NCBI GenBank assembly: GCA_002110485.1
Contig: MOWL01000001.1
Span: forward strand, 806,001 to 870,000
DNA: 64,000 nt
Source of the DNA: Emergomyces orientalis
Lineage: Eukaryota; Ascomycota; Eurotiomycetes; Onygenales; Ajellomycetaceae
Direction: 5' to 3'
Below, one piece after another: positions 10,921 to 24,348 of the stretch. A program made the translations under genes and the position numbers. The first letter of the stretch is position 1. Each line of letters begins with the position of its first letter. The notes below the pieces were generated by a model that was given only the letters and a program-made list of their open reading frames with translations, did not search any database and was not told the DNA's origin.

Positions 10921-13900
10921 ATGGCTTTACCCAGGAGTGAACAGGATGGGTCTGCTCGGAGCCGCAAGCTTCAAAAAATTTTCTTTGACACCGTGACAGG
11001 GAAACGTTCTATTGCCAACTCTCAGAGTGCCAGACTCTTTGTTGAATCGGTCTGCAACCAGGATGACTTGGCGACAAGCATATCGAAGCTTCTTAGCAAA
11101 CCGAATGGATTGGATTCTGTTCAATCCGCATTACGTCTGGATATTTCACTAGATTTTGTCGAAGGCCCTGCTACAGAACTCCTTCAATACTTTCAGGCTC
11201 CTGAATTGAAAGCTATATGTGGAGGAGAATTTCTACGCCAAATTCTTCTCAAGGTCGTCGAACCACCAATATTCTGGGACGCATTCATCGCTGCTTTCAA
11301 ACGTGGATGCCTTCAAGCGAAAACCGAGCAAAGTTTCGCCTGGCTGCTGTTGCAGTTGCTTTCCTTCCCGGTCGCGAAAGCTGTAGAGTACTTAGCAGTT
11401 GGACAAGATCCTGTCATTCTACGAAAGCTTATCTCCAGTCCGCACCAAGATGTTCGCCTTATGGCGCACAGGATTAAACACATCACTGAAGCCATTACGT
11501 CTCCAAACACAGCTGGAGATTTTCGCGCTGGCGGCCGCCATGACAATGACTTCCCTGATGCCCGGAAAATTTCTATTCTCCCAACGCCGGATGAAATTGC
11601 GTCCAAGGACCCTCCATTTCTCCGGAGAGCAACAGATGTGTATGAATGTTTTCCTGAATCTGGTCGTTTTGCGGCACACGTGGATAACCAATTCCGCCTG
11701 CTTCGCGAGGATATGCTTCGCGACCTCAGAGAGGAACTTCATATTGTTCTCGAGTCAAAAAAAACTGGCCGGAGAGGTGTCTTCATCAAAGATTTGAAAA
11801 TGTCTGGTGTAGAATGTGATCTCCGTTCGCCTTGGTCGCTATTACTGAAATGCATGCATGGCATACCACAATTACAAGGCATGGATCGCCAGAGGCGCAA
11901 CAAAACTATCGATAATACGCCTAACTTACTAAAACACGGGTCCTTAGCATGTTTACTTGCGGACAACGACCTGGTGGGCTTGGTAACCATTGTAAGGGAT
12001 GAGGATCTCCTGAAGAAGGATCCTCCGTTCATACGGCTTCAAATATCTCCTGACTCGGTGGAACAGACTCTTTTGCGTTTGAAGACAGCTGGCGAAATTG
12101 GTCTGGTACAGCTGAACACGGCTGTTTTTGCATATGAGCCAGTTCTTCTCCAACTGAAAGAGACCAAAGAATTATCCCTTGAAACCGAGCTGCTGCATTG
12201 GAATGCGGGAGATTCTGTGGCTAAGCTATCATACCAATCCAATCCAATGTCTGGTTTGGTATCAAAGATGCGTGACGACCCATTTCGCGATTTGAAATCG
12301 ATGCTGGGATTACCAAACACTACCTGTCTTGAAGAATCACAGGCAAAATGTTTTGTGAGTGCCCTTTCCCAGAGGGTCAGCTCCATACAAGGCCCACCAG
12401 GTGAGATATATTCGCCCACCCCAAAATCGTTAATACTCTAACATTTCTGACTATAGGAACTGGGAAGTCATTCATCGGGGCTTTAATTGCAAAAGCCATA
12501 TATAAATTCTCGATCGAAACTATTCTTGTTGTCTGCTACACAAATCATGCTCTGGATCAATTTTTTGAAGATCTTCTCGATACCAACATACCATCATCCA
12601 GCATCGTACGTCTTGGGTCGCCAAACAAAGCATCACAAAGGACTCGGCCTCTCCTGATCTCAGAACAGCGGACGGGGTTGGGTTTGAAACGAGATGACTG
12701 GTTAATTATTGACAGGAGAAAAGCGGACGCTTCTTTTGCAGCTGATGAATTAACAAAGGCATGCGATAAATATTTGTCCAGTGGAGTTACAGTAGATGAA
12801 CTTTTTGAGTATATCGAAATATTTGTCGATGATGGCTTGCCATATTTTGACGCCTTCCAAATCCCCAAAGAGCACGATGGAATGACCCGTGTTGGTGCTA
12901 AAGGCCAAGGAGTACGAAAAGATTATTTACTCAAGCGATGGGCAACTGGAAAAGACGCAGGGATGTATAAATCCTCAGTGGAATTGAAGTTTCCTCAAGT
13001 TTGGAAAATACCAAACGCTGAAAGGGTTTTGAAACTTCAAACCTGGAAAACGGGAATAGTTGAAGAGCACATTGCCGACATGAGGAAGTGCGGCAAAGAC
13101 TATAACTCGGCCCTGGTTCAGATTGATATAATCAAGAGACAGAAAGACTTGGATGTTTTGCGTGGCAAGCGAATAATTGGATGCACAACAACTGCTGCAG
13201 CAAAATATGTTCAGCAAATCCAGGCTGTTTCTCCAGGGGTTCTTCTTGTGGAAGAAGCTGGAGAAATACTAGAGAGCCATATCCTAACTGCACTTGGCCC
13301 GGAAACGAAGCAAATGATATTGATCGGCGATCACAAGCAACTGAGACCAAAGGCTCACTACGATCTTAGCGTCGAGAAGGGCGATGGATACGATCTCAAC
13401 CTGTCATTATTCGAAAGGTTAATTCTGAAGGGATATCCACATCAGACGCTCTATCAGCAACATCGCATGAGACCGGAAATTTCTTTACTTGTGCGTCAAC
13501 TAACATATCCGAATCTCGTTGATGCTGCCCGAACCAAAGGTAGACCCAACTTGCGGGGCTTTACCGACAACGTCATATTTGTTGACCACCGCAGCTGGGA
13601 AGATGAAGCCGTCGGAGTTCCGGATTGGAGAGATGCAACTTCCAAAACCTCGAAAAAGAATACTTTCGAGGTGGACATGGTGCTTAAATGTGTTCGTTAT
13701 CTTAGCCAGCAAGGATATAAAACAGACGATATGATCGTGCTAACTCCATACCTAGCACAACTGCGCCTGATGATGGATGTTCTAGGGCAAGAGAATAACC
13801 CTGTCCTGAATGATCTGGATTCGTATGACCTGGTCAGGGCGGGGTTGCTTCCAGCAGCTACTGCCAAGCTTAATAAGTCTCGTTTACGCATTTCAACAAT

Positions 13901-16900
13901 TGGTAAGTTCGTTAGTAAATACCTGCAATAAAGGGAAAGCACTCGCTGAAGGCCGTCGGTGAAACTCGAAAGAGGTGCTGACTATTTTCATCAGACAATT
14001 ATCAAGGGGAAGAACGGAAAATTGTCATAGTGTCCTTGACACGGAGCAATTCACGCGGCGATATTGGGTTTTTATCGTCCCCAGAACGCTTAAACGTACT
14101 TATTTCGAGGGCTAGGGACGCATTAATTATCTTGGGAAATGCTAGTACTTTCGTGCAGTCTCGAAAAGGCGGCGAGCTATGGACAAGATTCACGGATCTG
14201 CTCAAGGAAGGCTCACACATATACAGTGGATTGCCTATAAAGTGTGAACGCCATCCAGACCGGAAAGCTATTTTAAGCTGTCCTCAAGATTTTGACGATT
14301 GCCCTGATGGGGGGTGCATGGAGCCATGGTGAGTTATCTAAATGAAAAAGTTATGAGAGTTGGGCACATGGATAATGGGATAAACATATAGTGGAGTGAC
14401 TTTAAATTGTGGAATACACCAATGCCCCTCTCGTTGCCATCAACTATATGACCATAGTAAAATGCCATGCGCGCACCTCATTCAATATACGTGCCCAAAA
14501 GGTCATATCCGCCATTTCAAATGCCATCTCAACCAGCCGCAAGCATGCGTAACGTGTGATAGGGAGGACAAACAGCGACAAAAGGAACTAGAGGATCAGC
14601 TGTCCCGTCAGCGGCAGCGTGACCTGGAGCTAGCTAAACATTCAGCCGCGATGGACAAACTGGACGAACAGATTCGCCAGGCCAAGGAGGATAAGAAAGA
14701 TGCCAGGTTAGCAGAGGAGCGGGTGACAGGCTCTGGAACAAAAGAAACGCGACCTGGAAGCTGCGCGGAATTTGGTGGGTGCTGGAGGGACAAGTTGTAC
14801 TCCACATCCTCCTCAAACAAAAGCTACCCCTTCTCCAAGCAAGGTTAACAAGAAACCACTACGCAATCCTGAGAAAATCAAGGACGCGAATCATGGGTCA
14901 CCGATGTCCCCTTCTGAAAAAGAATGGGACCGACAAAAACTCGTGGAAAACGCGAAAAACGACGCACTTGATGCCCTTATGAATATGACCGGCCTGGAAG
15001 AAGTTAAATCCCAATTCCTCATGTTGAAGTCAAAAATCGAAACAGTCGAACGGCAAGGCACAGACCTTAAGCATGAGAGGTTTGGCATTGTCTTACTGGG
15101 AAACCCAGGAACAGGTACAGTTCAGTGGTTTAATGTATTTATCGCGCATACTGATAACTTTCACAGGGAAAACAACTGTGGCACGCCTTTATGCGAAGTT
15201 TTTAGTTTCTTTCGATATCCTCCCTGGAAGTGAATTTGTTGAAACCACTGGCTCCCGCCTAGCCAACGAGGGCGTGAATGGGGCGAAGGGCCATGTTGAC
15301 AAACTTCTCAACGCAGGGGGTGGCACATTTTTCCTGGATGAAGCATACCAACTTGCCGAAGGGCACAATTACGGGGGCGCGGCCGTCTTGGACTTTCTTT
15401 TGGCGGAAATCGAAAATCGAGTAGGCAAAATTGTCTTCATCCTTGCCGGCTACAATAAACAAATGGAAAAATTTTTTGAGCACAACCAAGGATTCGAGAG
15501 TCGGATGCCGTACAGACTTCAGTTCGCTGATTACGAAGATAATGAGCTCCTTAATATGTTAACTCGCATCATCGATAAGAAGTATAAGGGTCGAATGGAA
15601 CTCGAGGATGGCTGTTCGGGGTTGTATGCGCGTATTGCCACCCGCCGCCTGGGTCGAGCTCGAGGCCGTGAAGGTTTTGGGAACGCTCGTGCATTACAGA
15701 ACCTTTTGGCCAAAGTATCTGACAGACAAGCAAGTCGCTTACGAAAGGAGCGCGCTTCTGGTATTTCACCAGATGACTTTCTTTTCAATAAAGAAGACTT
15801 GATTGGACCAGAACCCTCAGAGGCTCTGCTGAATTGTGGGGCGTGGAAAGAACTCCAGCAAATGATTGGACTTCAATCTGTTAAAGGTTCTGTCCAGGGC
15901 CTGCTTGATCGAGTCAAGGTTAATTATGATCGAGAACTTCAAGAGAAGCCTCCAATCGAAGTCAGCCTAAACCGAGTCCTTTTGGGTTCCCCTGGCACGG
16001 GTAAGACGACAGTTGGCAAGCTTTACGGTCAGATATTGGCTAATCTCGGTCTCCTCACAAATGGCGAAGGTGAGTTTTACCGCCCGTTATAGATAACACT
16101 CGATTCCTTCGTTCAATCTTAAAGCCTCATGTCAAATGTTTCACAATCTTCTGACCACATTTGCACTTCAGTTGTTATTAAAAATCCGTCAGATTTTATC
16201 GGCGACGTTTTGGGTGCCTCCGAGAAAAAGACGAAAAACATCCTGAAAACAACCGAAGGGAAGGTGCTCATAATAGATGAAGCATACATGCTTTCCACGG
16301 GCAACGGACACGCAGGAGGGTCATCCGATATCTATAGAGCGGCGGTCATTGACACGATCGTGGCTGAGGTTCAAAGCACACCGGGTGAAGATCGCTGTGT
16401 TCTGCTCCTAGGGTACGATGATCAAATGCAGGAGATGTTTCAGAACTGCAACCCGGGTCTCTCGCGTCGATTCCAACTTGCAGACGCTTTCCGCTTTGAA
16501 GACTTTGATGACATCCAGTTGCGTCATATCCTTGAGTTAAAACTAGAAAAACAAGGTCTTGCTGCCACCGAGGATGCCAAAAATACAGCAGTTGATGTTC
16601 TTGGGAAAGCTCGGCTCCGACCAAATTTCGGAAACGCAGGCGAAGTCGAGAACCTGATTAACCATGCAAAAGCTCATCAACAGCAGCGACAATCCAAGCT
16701 TCCTCCGACAGAGCGTTCGGTGGACATTATCTTCGAGCCAGAAGACTTCGATGGGGATTATAAAAGGTCGACGACTGCAATAGCTAATTGTCGAGAACTT
16801 TTTGCGGATATCGTCGGATGCGAGGGTATTGTGGAGAAGTTAGAGGGCTACCAAAAGACATTCGTGAACATGAAAGCACGAAATTTGGATCCTCGCACCC

Positions 16901-18294
16901 AGGTGCCATTTAATTTTATTTTCAAAGGCCCTCCAGGTATGTTTCATATAGCTTGAGGGTGTAATCAGATTCTAACGTCACAAGGGACCGGTAAAACTAC
17001 GACAGCACGAAAAATGGGCAAGGTTTTCTACGATATGGGGATGCTGTCATCTTCAGAAGTAATTGAATGCTCAGCGACAGACTTGATCGGCCAATACGTT
17101 GGCCAAACCGGACCTAAAACACAAAAGCTACTTGAAAGGGCGCTCGGCAAGGTCTTGTTCATTGACGAGGCGTATAGACTTGGCGATGGGCGTTTTGCGA
17201 CTGAAGCTATCAATGAACTGGTCGACAGTTTGACAAAGATAAAATATTCTGGAAAAATAGTTGTCATTCTGGCGGGTTACGACGCAGATATGAACCAACT
17301 CCTAAGTGTCAACCAAGGCCTCTCAAGTCGATTTGCTGAGGAGATAGTTTTCACCAATATGCTACCGAAGCAATGTTTGCTCTTGCTCCAGAAAAGGCTG
17401 AAAACGGTAGGAATTACCGTCCTCCTAGATGCAACATCCGAATTGTACGGCGAGTTGATCAATATTCTCGAAGATCTTGGTGCCCTTCCATCTTGGGGAA
17501 ACGGGCGCGATATAGAAACCATATCAAAATATATCATAAGCTTAACGTTTAACAATGCAGAACCCACTGAGAGTCAGTTGATAGTTTCTGAGGAGCAAGT
17601 TATCACCGCCCTCCAACGGGAGTACTCAAAGCAAAAAGAACGGTGTACGACATGTAAAACTCCCGTTAAGGCCGATAGGACACATGGAGAGATTGGCGTT
17701 CAGGGGCCCTTGCTTCACTCTGAAATCCGGACCTCTGGGGCTCAAAGAAAAACTTCCAAAAAGCAAAAGCTAGAATTCGCTAAGCCGTTGGGTACAAAAA
17801 TGCAAGCCTTACTCGTTGATGCCAGCATTCGGGACCCCGGAGTATCTGACGAGACCTGGATGCAGCTTCAGTCCGACAAAAATGTTTATGAACTCTCTCA
17901 GAAATGTATGGAGGAGACAATTGCCTCCTCGAAAGCTGAAATACAATCAGACAAAAATAAGAAAAACCAGTCGGACGCACAAATTAAAATTATCGAGGAA
18001 GCACAACAAAAAGCCAAGCACGATCAGGAAGAAATGAACCGGCTCAAAAAACTCCACGAGGAAGCTCGCCTAAAGGCTATTCAAGAAACTCTTGCCATTA
18101 GAGCCGCCCACAAGGCTCTGGAAATAGCTGAACGAAAAAAAAGGGAGGAGGCTAAGGTTCAGGGAAAATTGCGGGCGATGGGTGTTTGCCCAATGGGGTT
18201 TGCCTGGATTAAACAAGCTGGCGGATATCGCTGTGCAGGAGGGTCGCATTTTGTTGGAAACACTGAGCGGGGGATTGCAGATGAAGGAAATTGA
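10921..18294 (+). CDS. ZNFX1/Hrr1-like SF1 helicase fused to NFX1-type zinc finger and three CbxX/CfqX AAA+ modules; contains an apparent +1 frameshift
   Basis: Seven exons: 10921-12400, 12457-13902, 13995-14328, 14392-15114, 15167-16069, 16172-16936 and 16985-18294, all with GT-AG introns. They sum to 6961 bases, one more than a multiple of three; without the extra base the product is about 2319 aa. Order: helical N-terminus; Upf1-like helicase with Walker A GPPGTGKS (about 494), VEEAGE (about 758), GDHKQLRP, QHRMRPE, DNYQGEE and SRARDA (about 1012); Cys/His-rich NFX1-like segment (CGIHQCPSRCHQ, about 1090-1140); coiled coil (about 1145-1215); three AAA+ units with Walker A at about 1323, 1602 and 1881, each with an intact DEAY Walker B and a GY sensor; second coiled coil; conserved end MGVCPMGFAWIKQAGGYRC. 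Animal ZNFX1 and fission yeast Hrr1 act in small-RNA silencing or antiviral defence, so a similar role is inferred. Confidence 0.92.
14719..14731 (+). other. Apparent single-base insertion (frameshift) in the helicase/AAA+ gene
   Basis: The coiled coil reads continuously (KDARLAEER, then ALEQKKRDLEAARN) only if one base is dropped in the stretch with GGG at 14720-14723 and GG at 14729-14730. No intron can explain it: the only phase-0 GT...AG pair would be 7 bases long. The total exon length modulo 3 confirms one surplus base. It is either a homopolymer sequencing error or a real lesion that would cut the protein before the AAA+ modules. Confidence 0.75.
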
Positions 18295-19468
18295 TGCATT
18301 CGAGCTATGTAAATTGCTCCTTTGATTTCCGATGCATGAAGTTTTGAGGGAAGCTCTGTAACTAACTCCCTTCTTTCAATAACTTTTCTTCCCCTAGCTA
18401 AAGTCCCTTTGTAATCCAGGATGAGGGTGTGTGTAATATTTGTCTTATTGAATATAGGAGAGGGAACATTGATTATAAACTATTGCCATTTTACATGTCC
18501 GCTCGCCACGAAATTATTATTGATGATCAGGCCAATCAAAATTCCAAGCTTACACACCCGATCCGACCGGCCCGACTGTGGTCGCTGATAGTCAAGTCCA
18601 GGCTTAACTAACTAGTTACTATCAACGAAGCCGAATCCGCACGGATCCGTCATCTCAGCGACCTGTTCTGCAACACTCACCTGCGAACAATCCACTCCAC
18701 AACATGTTATACAAGTTACACAAACTCTTGGTAATTCTGGTTTTGCCTGTCCCACATTCTTCGCTCATTGCAAAGACATGAGGGGATTTGAATGCTCAGC
18801 TGAAGCATAACAATCACAAGAATTGGTCAAGGGATCGATTTCCCCTGCATGGCCTTGCTGTTACCTCGCCCAGTGTGTTCTCGTCTTCCCAAGGATCAAG
18901 TGATAGTGTTCATGGCTTCGATACGACGAATTGTTGCAGATTTCTATGAGTTTGAGAATATCATTCCAAGAGCCTATGTAAAATTGTTGGCACTGTAGGC
19001 TTTCAACAGGTTTCTGGAGTCACGGTCCGAGAGTCAATCACTGTTTAATTATCTCTGATATTATTGTATAACCGCCAACTAGATGCTATCCGCTGATCAG
19101 AGGTACATACATTGCATTGCATCAGTTCAAGTTGTGCACTGGGGCACTACGTACCCTCTGTCACCTTTCCCGCTACAAGCTACTTCTCAAAACCCATGAC
19201 TGAGGGTTTCTCGTTTCTTCAAATATCAATGGCCCATTTTCTGTCCACTTGATGCTATACTGATTTTGCATGCTACAATTTGTCATATTCCGAGATCAAT
19301 AACTGAACTTGAATATCCGTTCCTTCCCGTTTCCTTCCCATCCAACCTCCAGTATATATATGTAGTATGTAACACATATATTGTAAAGTTCTTCATAATC
19401 CGTAATATCTGGCGAACTTCATGATCTTTTCAGTAATATGTAGAGTCTTTATAAATACATCACCAGCC
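18295..19468. other. Intergenic region, promoter of the cutinase-like gene at its right end
   Basis: No gene is seen. The right end has a good TATA element (TATATATA, 19353-19360) about 110 bases before the cutinase-like start codon, and pyrimidine-rich DNA around 19320-19350. The remainder is A+T-leaning without recognisable repeats. Confidence 0.5.
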
Positions 19469-20319
19469 ATGCGCCCTATTCTCGGAATAGCACCAGTGAC
19501 AGCCACTTTCCTCATTCTCTTAAGTGCTCTCCTCGTCTCCACAAACCCGCTCCCAATACCAGTTCCACAAGAACAACCTGCCACTGCACCTTGCTCAGCC
19601 ATAACTATAATATCAGCGCGCGGCACCACCGAAGGCCCCGGCGAAGGTCGCCTAACCACCGTCGCTAGCGACCTTGCCACTGGGCACGAGAACAGCGAAC
19701 GCATCCCGCTTGATTACCCCGCGGACTTGTTTCCGTACTCAGTCTCGCTATTCAGGGGGATTCGGACATTAAGTGGCCTCCTAAACACGTCCGTGTCAAG
19801 TTGCCCTGAGGCGGAGATTGTGCTGTTGGGGTATTCGCAGGGAGCGCATGTTATTGGCAATACGTTGTGTGGCGGGGCCTTTGCGGGGCAGGGAATTGAT
19901 CAGCGGATTGGGGATAAAGGTATGTGATAGATATTATTGCTTTTGGTTGTCATTATTCATATTAAGGGTACAACGTGTGGACGTGGGGATGGTGTGAGAG
20001 GAAGAGGAGGAAATGAGAGAAACGATGATTGGCATAGGTTGAAGATATAGTTAAACGTACATTTGGCATGCTTTAACGCCCAATCGCCTTGAAAACCCCT
20101 GTAGTAACTGCGATCATTTTTATGGCTGACCCGCGCCATGTACCCGGCAAATCGTTCAATGTCGGCAGTTCAACCAGCTCGATTAACCCTTTTCCATTAT
20201 TCCCTTCTCCTCTTGGCTTTTCGTCTATCTCATCGTCGCTTGGTTGTTTTTCGCCAGATGTTGTGGTTGAACCCGTCTGGGCCCAGGGAGAAAATGATAT
20301 CCCTTGTTGGCCATCCTGA
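19469..20319 (+). CDS. Cutinase-family secreted esterase, C-terminal catalytic part apparently lost
   Basis: Serine esterase of the cutinase family (alpha/beta hydrolase). Two exons, 19469-19919 and 20105-20319, give 221 aa in frame. The start at 19469 gives a signal peptide (MRPILGIAPVTATFLILLSA). Cutinase landmarks are ISARGTTE near the N-terminus, the nucleophile elbow GYSQGAHV with its Ser, and ADPRHVPGKSFNVG after the intron. The second disulfide/Asp region should read roughly C-x3-D-x2-C; here it is VWAQGENDIPC, so the first Cys is replaced by Trp. A stop follows four codons later, before the expected catalytic His. The next about 100 bases in the other frames do not show a His-bearing end either. 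It may be a pseudogene or an inactive secreted relic. Length is normal only because of a Ser/Pro/Phe-rich insertion before the missing end. Confidence 0.7.
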
Positions 20320-23300
20320 AAATGGGGATGGCCGCTATTATGCTCGTTTAATCCCCCATCAGCACCAGGGGCCTCAGGAATTGATTTCATGGACTAGGAA
20401 AATACCGAAACGACCCAGTCTGTTCATCCACCACGTTTTCTATTCTTGAAATGTTTAATATCCTTTCGCCCGCGTTCTCACACAATTTATCTTATTCCAA
20501 CCAATCTAGTGCCGCTTTCGAGGCCAATACTCAAATCCCTGGTAAACATTCATAAAAAATAAGCTCATGTCAATAACGGGGTTTGAGCTGAACGGCAAAT
20601 CATCCTTTCTTACTTTTTATTATTACTTTTGTCCTTGGGAATCGTATATCGCGAAAGGAATAGCACGCTAGACAGCCCTAATATTACGCCTTTATTTGCG
20701 TTTGCCGAGGGAGAAAAAAAACAAGGCAATTTCATTTGAAAACTGTTTGAATCTGGTGGGGATTTTAATTCCTGGTTGCAGAGAAACAAATTCACCAGTT
20801 AATAACCATTTTTCCGGTTCAAGCTTTTATTATGATAGATATGTTAAGATCGGCCCTCTGTTTGGTGGAATTATTTCCAGAACAGAAATGGGGGCTTCAG
20901 CGTTCGCCATTATTAATCTTCGGTGTTGAATCGAAGCTTTTTAGGTACTGTCACTGGTTGGCTGTTCCGATGTTAGCTCCCTTAACAGTTGATCCAGCCT
21001 GCCTGGAGGCAATCCCCGTCGGGTTCCGTGCCGAAAAGCAGGCTCTGCTGAATCAGTAAGTTTGGCATTTACGATCCTGGATGTCACTGTCAAACTTGAA
21101 ATTCCTATTTTCACCAAAGTATGTCCCCTTGACTTTGAGGAACGAAATGCCTTATTTATAATATATCTGTTTTAGTTATATAAAATGACCGATTATTCAG
21201 GGAATATGACTGCAGCAATGATTTGTATCCCAGACAGACATAATCAAAAAGCAAATCGGGCTGTTTACTGCGAAAATGCCACTCGCTCCTTTCCCTTTAA
21301 TAACTCCTGAAGGAGCGCACAAAATGCAGGAGCAAAGGTGCGAGTTTCCAGGTCACTTGCCGCCCAATACCAGTTGAATACAAATATTCAGGGTTTGCAG
21401 ACTTGGAAAAGGATTTCAGTGAGGCATATGGCTGTTTAATTGACAATCATCAAAGCGCGTCCTTTTGAGGTTTTCACGGGCATTTTCCCGGAAGAAGTTG
21501 AAAAACCTCGAATCTATTCCTGGAAGGATTAACTACTATCCTCCTCTTCATGTATTGATTCTAAGGATGACTTCTTCTCCACCTGAAATCGCTGCTGGAG
21601 TTTTTGACCAGCTTGTGACAAATGAAAGCGAATGAGATGGGCGCACGCCGCAGTCTTGATCCTCGCGAAAGCAGTTGCGCTTGGGTTGGCATTATCCGAG
21701 ACTTAGGAACAAGTCAGTCAGGATATGGGATGGTGGCTGAGTGAATCGAATGGTGACGTTTTTATTGTGATTCCAATATATATAAAGCGGAAAAAATATA
21801 ATCATATATTTGAATACCTGGGAACGAGGGCTAATTCCCGCCAGACATCAATCCCATCCGGAGCCCAGAATGACACAAGATATCAAAATATACCGGGGTA
21901 AAATCGATTAGCTCCAGGCATTATGCCAAATATTGTTCTGGTACTTTTTTTCACGGCATAAATGCTTGGTAACACCGGACTGGGCGAACATGATTTTATA
22001 TTATTTACAAGAGAGTATTTTCTGGATCTGGCAAACCGCACGTGGCAGGTACTGGATACAATGTGACTCATATAGGACGGCGGAGCGTTCCAACATCCGC
22101 AGATTATTAGCGTGGTGCGATCCATCCTCATGGTCATGGATATTTTGAGTAGCCCTAGCGTTTTTGGGGTGCTGATTTCTGATCAGAATGGCAGTTTTTC
22201 CCAGGATGCATACATAACATGGTGTCGAGCCAGGGTATCAGAGGTAGAAAGTGGGGGTTAGCTGTTTGGCCAAGTAACCACTGTATGAAGGCTCCTTGGC
22301 TTTGTATCCAACATGGAAGATAAATAATTTATTAGCAGACATACATATCCTCAAGTATTTGATCCAATGGTCATGATAAAACTGAGAGAGGTGTTTAGGG
22401 CAAACAGACCATGCACCACTCGGGCAGGTTGATTACATGCTTGCTTCGTACTTAATTTTGAAAGCTCTTCTCTAAATATTCTCTGGACCAGGTTTTGTTA
22501 TGTATTAGCTTGTTTTTATGTCTTAAAAAATTCAAAAAATTTCGGCATAGCCATCCCTACAATGACGCTTAAATGTGATGTGACACATACGTATGCATAT
22601 TTAGGCCGAGGGCTGTCCTCGGCTCCGACGGAGATAACTAGGCGCCACTCCTACACAAGAACGCCCTTCCGCCGCAAGCGCGCAAATCATTTGGTCCGTG
22701 CAACACTTGTTGTCCCACGTTTTTCATGCTGTAAGACCACATAGTATGCTTATTTCTGCTCTGGGCCATGTAACATAAAATCAACTTCGGCTTCCAAGCA
22801 AAAGAACAATATATTCCGCCTTTATTCAATTGCATACTTGTTGCTCATAGTTAGCCATTACTATTCAAAACTTATTGAGCAACTCGGGATTGATAGAAGC
22901 TCGTACTTCTGCAGGCCTCTGTGTCTCAAAATTTGAGGGCATGCCAAAAGGCCACGTTCATGATTGGTTTAATTGGTCGATGTATTTGAGCGTTTTCTCC
23001 AGCTTTGCCTCTCACATACTGTCATGGAAAGGGGAAAATTGGGCTTCTGGGCCGCTCAATCGTATGGTACAAGCCGATTGGTAGGCGTGGCCTTCTCCCA
23101 ACTCTCCACCTTTGCGACCACTTCTGCAAGTGGTGGTGATCATGGGATTGCTAGGTGAGTGCGCGTTAGGTGGGCGATCAGGGATTGATTGAGAAGCAAT
23201 GTTTAAGTAATTAAAGTATATATAAAAGGACAATTTTTATTGTCTGCTTGATCATCAAAAGCTTCTTCTTTATTGGTCCAAATCGTTTTCATTTGTGCAT

Positions 23301-24348
23301 TTTAATGTTGACATAAAAAAGGTACACTACTCACTCGAGAGCAGCGGAGGCGAAAACAAGTTAAGAAGCTTGTATAACTTGCAGAGTTCTGTATTCTGAT
23401 TCACTAGGTCAACCTTAGCCATATTATGATTATAAGACTCTATAATCGTTGGGTTTTGTCCAGCAAAGAAATACACTTGCCGAGCCACAGTTGGGGCTAC
23501 AGGCATCGACATTAAGACAGTATAATGGTGTCCAGTAAAAGGGCCTCTACACACTCAGCTAAGGGCCCCATCATGGGGTGCTTCCCAACGAAGCACCCTA
23601 GTACAGTTTGAGAAATGGTATATACCTAGCCTGTATTCACTCAGTGACTACGATTAAAAAGTTGACGTAGAGAAATTATTTTTGAGAGAATATAGATCTC
23701 ACTGATTCGAGCCCATGAAAGGCCATCATCTTACTTGTTTAATATAGCGGCGTGGGTAATAAGCCGGGCAGCGGTGAAATTCTCCGACCGCTCATGGCAC
23801 AGCTGACAACGCCATCATTACCTCCGACGAACGAGAGGAACTCCTCTGTGCGGCTTCCCCTCCATATGCAGGTTGGTTCCATTTCTCGGGGAATATTTCT
23901 CCCGATCTTCTGCGCCTCGAATCGGTCATCGGGGAAATTTTATGCAGTCTTGCACAAACTACTGCATTGGGACGGCACATCTTTTCATCAATCGATCACA
24001 CAGATGCCCTGTTGGAAGACGAAGACTATTGGAGAACATCTGGTTCTCTGCAGGATAAAAGTTGATACTTAGCAAGGAAAGTGCTATCGAATTCTGATGT
24101 TCGTGATTATGGCCTGGAGGTGATTCCATCCGGCTTACATCCAACACCCTTTCAACTTCGCAAGATGGAGGAATATATATACTGTGTGGACTCTCCCCTT
24201 TGTTGGGGAATGCTCAAGGTATCTTCCTTTATTCCAATTGCATAAGTCTTAAAGACGTTCATCTTACAAAATATTCCCATTTCAATTTCTTCTTAAGTTT
24301 GCAATTACCTCTCTACAATAAGTCATAAGGCTAGTAAAGTCAGCAAAA
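20320..24348. other. About 4 kb gene-poor, A+T-leaning region
   Basis: Scanned on both strands. Open frames are short (under about 110 codons), composition is non-coding, and no motif, terminal repeat or RNA gene is recognisable. Old, mutated mobile-element DNA would look like this, but no transposase or reverse transcriptase motif was seen, so that is only a possibility. The last about 200 bases act as promoter and leader of the reductase gene. Confidence 0.45.

Noticed and set aside
20320..24348. RIP-mutated retrotransposon
   Set aside because: A+T-leaning and gene-poor, but no terminal repeats or reverse-transcriptase, integrase or transposase motifs were seen.
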